Source: Bacteroidota bacterium (GTDB lineage: Bacteria > Bacteroidota > Bacteroidia > Bacteroidales > UBA932). Taken from it: a stretch of DNA of 17,641 nucleotides. Positions 15,679-17,641 of the stretch are shown here, piece by piece (within the stretch, counting starts at the first letter, position 1; every line of letters starts with the position of its first letter). The stretch covers positions 1-17,641 of the forward strand of contig JAGDMC010000006.1 of the NCBI GenBank assembly GCA_017860395.1, given 5' to 3'. A program made the position numbers and the translations under genes. The notes below the pieces were generated by a model, which saw only the letters and a list, made by a program, of their open reading frames with translations, was not told the DNA's origin and searched no databases.

Positions 15679-17412
15679 ATGAGAAGAAAATTATTATCCG
15701 GAATAATTCTTACATTTCTTATTACGACAATGCTGGCGCAGGGTGTACGTACTGTTCCGGGCAGAGTTGTTGAGAGGGTGCACATTGCAACAGACAGGGA
15801 TGCCTATGTTGCCGGTGAACCCGTCTGGATATCGCTCTATTGTTTTGATATTTCAAAGGGGCAGGGAAAACTGTCAACATTTAGCAGTGTTGCGTATATT
15901 GAACTTCAAAATGTCCAGGGGACAGTAATAACTGATAAAATTGCTGTCAATAACGGCAGGGGAGCCGGCAGGATAGAACTCCCGCCTGTACTTGCTACCG
16001 GAAACTACAGAATTATAGCCTACACAGGACAAATGCTAAACGAAGTAAGTCCCGCTTTCTCGCAAAAACTAATTTCGGTATATAACACTTTAACATCGGA
16101 AAGAGTACCGGGCAATGTGGTGGTTGGTAAAAAAGATTCCACATTAAGAGGGGAATTTGAGAAAAAAACCTCTTTTGACGGTGTGGCTAAAGGTTTGGAT
16201 GTGAGGATTTATGGAAACAATACTGTTATCCCTTCAAAATCAAAAATTCCGATATTAATTACTAATAATGGATCATCTGACATTGATGTACATATATCTA
16301 TAGTCAGAAATGATTCACTGCCGGCACCTGCCGGAACAGGTCTTTTGGCATTTCTTAAAGGCCTTGATTATAATCCCGGAAGTTTCAGTTTTGCCAATGG
16401 ACCTACAGCTGATTATGAGGGAGAGGTAATTAAGGTAAAAGTCACACCTGAAAAAAAGGAACCGCTCACAGACAAAGTCATCTGTCTTTCGGCAGCAGGC
16501 GGGCTTTCGGATATTTATACAACACTTATTGACAGTAACGGAAGAGCCACTTTCTTTACAAATTCAGTCTTTGGTGACCGGGAACTTATTCTTGATGTTC
16601 CTGAAGCTGACACAAATATTACTCTTACCTATGACATGACAGACCATTTCGTAAAACCATCGCCTGGACCTTTGCCTCAGCTTGTATTGCAGCGGAACAT
16701 AGGGGAAACATTAAGGAGAAGGAGTCAGGAAATGCAGGTATGGAGAAGATTTGTTGCAGACACATTATTCGAAAAAATTAAACTTAAAAAGGACCCTCTT
16801 TTAACGCTTAATTACAAAGTTTACAAACTCGATGATTATACCCGGTTTCCTGTAATGAAAGAGGTTGTTTCCGAGTATATTTCCGAGCTGCGTTTCAGGA
16901 AAGTTGGGGAAAAAACCTATTTGCAAATGATTTTAAGCGACCAGCTCAGTAATGTGAGTATATCTAAATATAATACACTTGTGCTTCTGGATGGCATACC
17001 TGTGTTTGACCATTCAAAGATACTCAACTATGACCCGCTTAAAGTCAGGAGCATCACGGTTTATAACGGAGAATTCCTGATAGGCTATCTGAGTTTTAAC
17101 GGCATTGCCTCTTTTGAAACATACAAGAGGGATTATTCCGGACTTAAATTCAACAGAAATACAAGAATTCTGGATTTTAAAGGAGTACAGTTCCCTTCCA
17201 GATTCATTGGCAAAGAGGTGCGGGACGGAGAAAAAATTCCGGATATGAGAAGCGTCATCTACTGGGATCCTCAGGTTTCAATAAGAAAAGGAGAGAGTAT
17301 GGATCTGTCATTAATTACTCCCAACTATGAAGGGAAATTTATAATTACAATTGAAGGAATAGATTCGGATGGAAGGGGTGTCATATATAAAAAAGAGTTT
17401 AGTGTAAGGTAG
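15679..17412 (+). CDS. Exported MG2-like protein with C-terminal plug-like domain, no barrel
   Basis: A 577-residue exported protein. I start it at the ATG at 15679, where 'MRRKLLSGIILTFLITTMLA' forms a clean signal peptide ten bases after the previous stop; earlier in-frame ATGs at 15622 and 15655 overlap the DUF4249 gene and would bury that signal. Residues about 34-120 ('HIATDRDAYVAGEPVWISLYCFD' region, then 'LATGNYRIIAYTG') look like the macroglobulin MG2 fold. A second beta domain follows to about 320. Residues about 430-490 ('LVLLDGIPVFDHSKILNYD', 'VRSITVYNG', 'FNGIASF') resemble the TonB-receptor plug's 'DG.p' and 'ie.ve.ikG' pattern, yet no barrel follows. The final 90 residues form another beta domain. 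I recall such architecture recurring in Bacteroidota beside receptor/DUF4249 pairs. The function is unknown; a periplasmic or surface accessory that mimics or occupies a plug-binding site is speculation. Confidence 0.8.
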   Translation: MRRKLLSGIILTFLITTMLAQGVRTVPGRVVERVHIATDRDAYVAGEPVWISLYCFDISKGQGKLSTFSSVAYIELQNVQGTVITDKIAVNNGRGAGRIELPPVLATGNYRIIAYTGQMLNEVSPAFSQKLISVYNTLTSERVPGNVVVGKKDSTLRGEFEKKTSFDGVAKGLDVRIYGNNTVIPSKSKIPILITNNGSSDIDVHISIVRNDSLPAPAGTGLLAFLKGLDYNPGSFSFANGPTADYEGEVIKVKVTPEKKEPLTDKVICLSAAGGLSDIYTTLIDSNGRATFFTNSVFGDRELILDVPEADTNITLTYDMTDHFVKPSPGPLPQLVLQRNIGETLRRRSQEMQVWRRFVADTLFEKIKLKKDPLLTLNYKVYKLDDYTRFPVMKEVVSEYISELRFRKVGEKTYLQMILSDQLSNVSISKYNTLVLLDGIPVFDHSKILNYDPLKVRSITVYNGEFLIGYLSFNGIASFETYKRDYSGLKFNRNTRILDFKGVQFPSRFIGKEVRDGEKIPDMRSVIYWDPQVSIRKGESMDLSLITPNYEGKFIITIEGIDSDGRGVIYKKEFSVR

Positions 17413-17432
17413 TTTTATTAACCATTTGCAAT

Positions 17433-17641
17433 ATGTCAGTAAAGAGATCAGGAGTAAAAGCATTATTGTTAACATTGTTAATCGTTTCTTTTGGAACAGC
17501 TTATTCTCAGGAAAACAGCTTTCTTCGGAAAATGAAATTTGACGGAAGCTTAAAAACAAAATATGAATACGCTTTAGAGACGGGTATGTCACGGTTTTCT
17601 GTAAGGAATTCAAGACTGGGCCTTTCCGGCGATATGAATTC
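17433..17641 (+). CDS. Porin (OprP/OprO-like), 3' truncated by window end
   Basis: Only the first 69 codons lie in the window. They give a signal peptide ('VKALLLTLLIVSFGTAYSQ', cleavage before Gln26) followed by 'LKTKYEYALETGMSRFSVRNSRLGLSGDMN'-type sequence (positions 17523-17640), whose 'SRFSVRNSRLGLSG' element is typical of the first strand of phosphate-selective-porin-like proteins in Bacteroidota. It begins 20 bases after the MG2-like gene, so it is probably the next member of the same operon. The substrate cannot be judged from this fragment; in this phylum such porins often go with phosphate or general anion uptake. The frame stays open to the last base. Confidence 0.75.
   Translation, partial: MSVKRSGVKALLLTLLIVSFGTAYSQENSFLRKMKFDGSLKTKYEYALETGMSRFSVRNSRLGLSGDMN

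Noticed and set aside
15679..17412. MG2/plug-like gene as a decayed TonB receptor
   Set aside because: The frame is intact, it has its own signal peptide, and the N-terminal MG2-like domain is not part of normal receptors; there is no barrel remnant downstream before the porin gene.
17311..17613. 100-codon minus-strand open frame
   Set aside because: It is antisense to the end of the MG2-like gene and the start of a porin gene that has a clear signal peptide and strand motif on the plus strand.

Overview
The window looks like chromosomal DNA from a Bacteroidota member, most likely order Bacteroidales. Supporting signs are AT-rich DNA, start codons with poor or absent Shine-Dalgarno sequences, a good match to the Bacteroidota promoter (TTTG ... 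TAnnTTTG), and protein families largely confined to this phylum: DUF4876, DUF6850, DUF4249, a DUF5117-type metalloprotease and an S46 dipeptidyl-peptidase. I cannot name a genus. I see no RNA gene, insertion sequence, CRISPR array or long repeat.

Block A (1-8470, rightward) is one tight operon whose promoter lies upstream of the window. It holds the 3' part of a DUF4876 protein, a DUF6850-type outer-membrane beta-barrel protein, a Calx-beta-like lipoprotein, a zinc metalloprotease with an intact HExxHxxGxxH site, and an S46 dipeptidyl-peptidase whose residues predict cleavage after Asp/Glu (DPP11-like). Gaps are 6-11 bases. It ends at a strong bidirectional terminator. The content suggests an exported protein-degradation unit: endopeptidase, then dipeptidase, next to surface and barrel proteins that could bind or import substrate.

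Block B (8503-10778, leftward) is a two-gene sugar unit: an FHS-family (FucP/GluP-like) MFS transporter followed by a ROK sugar kinase, probably a glucokinase. It converges on block A at the shared terminator.

The divergent intergenic region (10779-11102) contains a strong promoter for block C, a 38-base leader hairpin with a T-run right after the predicted transcription start, and a separate long imperfect dyad on the transporter side.

Block C (11103 to the window end, rightward) is a second outer-membrane operon: an unrecognised exported 241-residue protein, a TonB-dependent receptor with an STN domain (start overlapping the previous stop), a DUF4249 lipoprotein, an exported MG2-like protein that ends in a plug-like domain without a barrel, and the first 69 residues of a porin cut off by the window edge. 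The receptor plus DUF4249 lipoprotein probably form an uptake pair for an unknown ligand. The MG2/plug-like protein and the 241-residue protein are the least understood parts.
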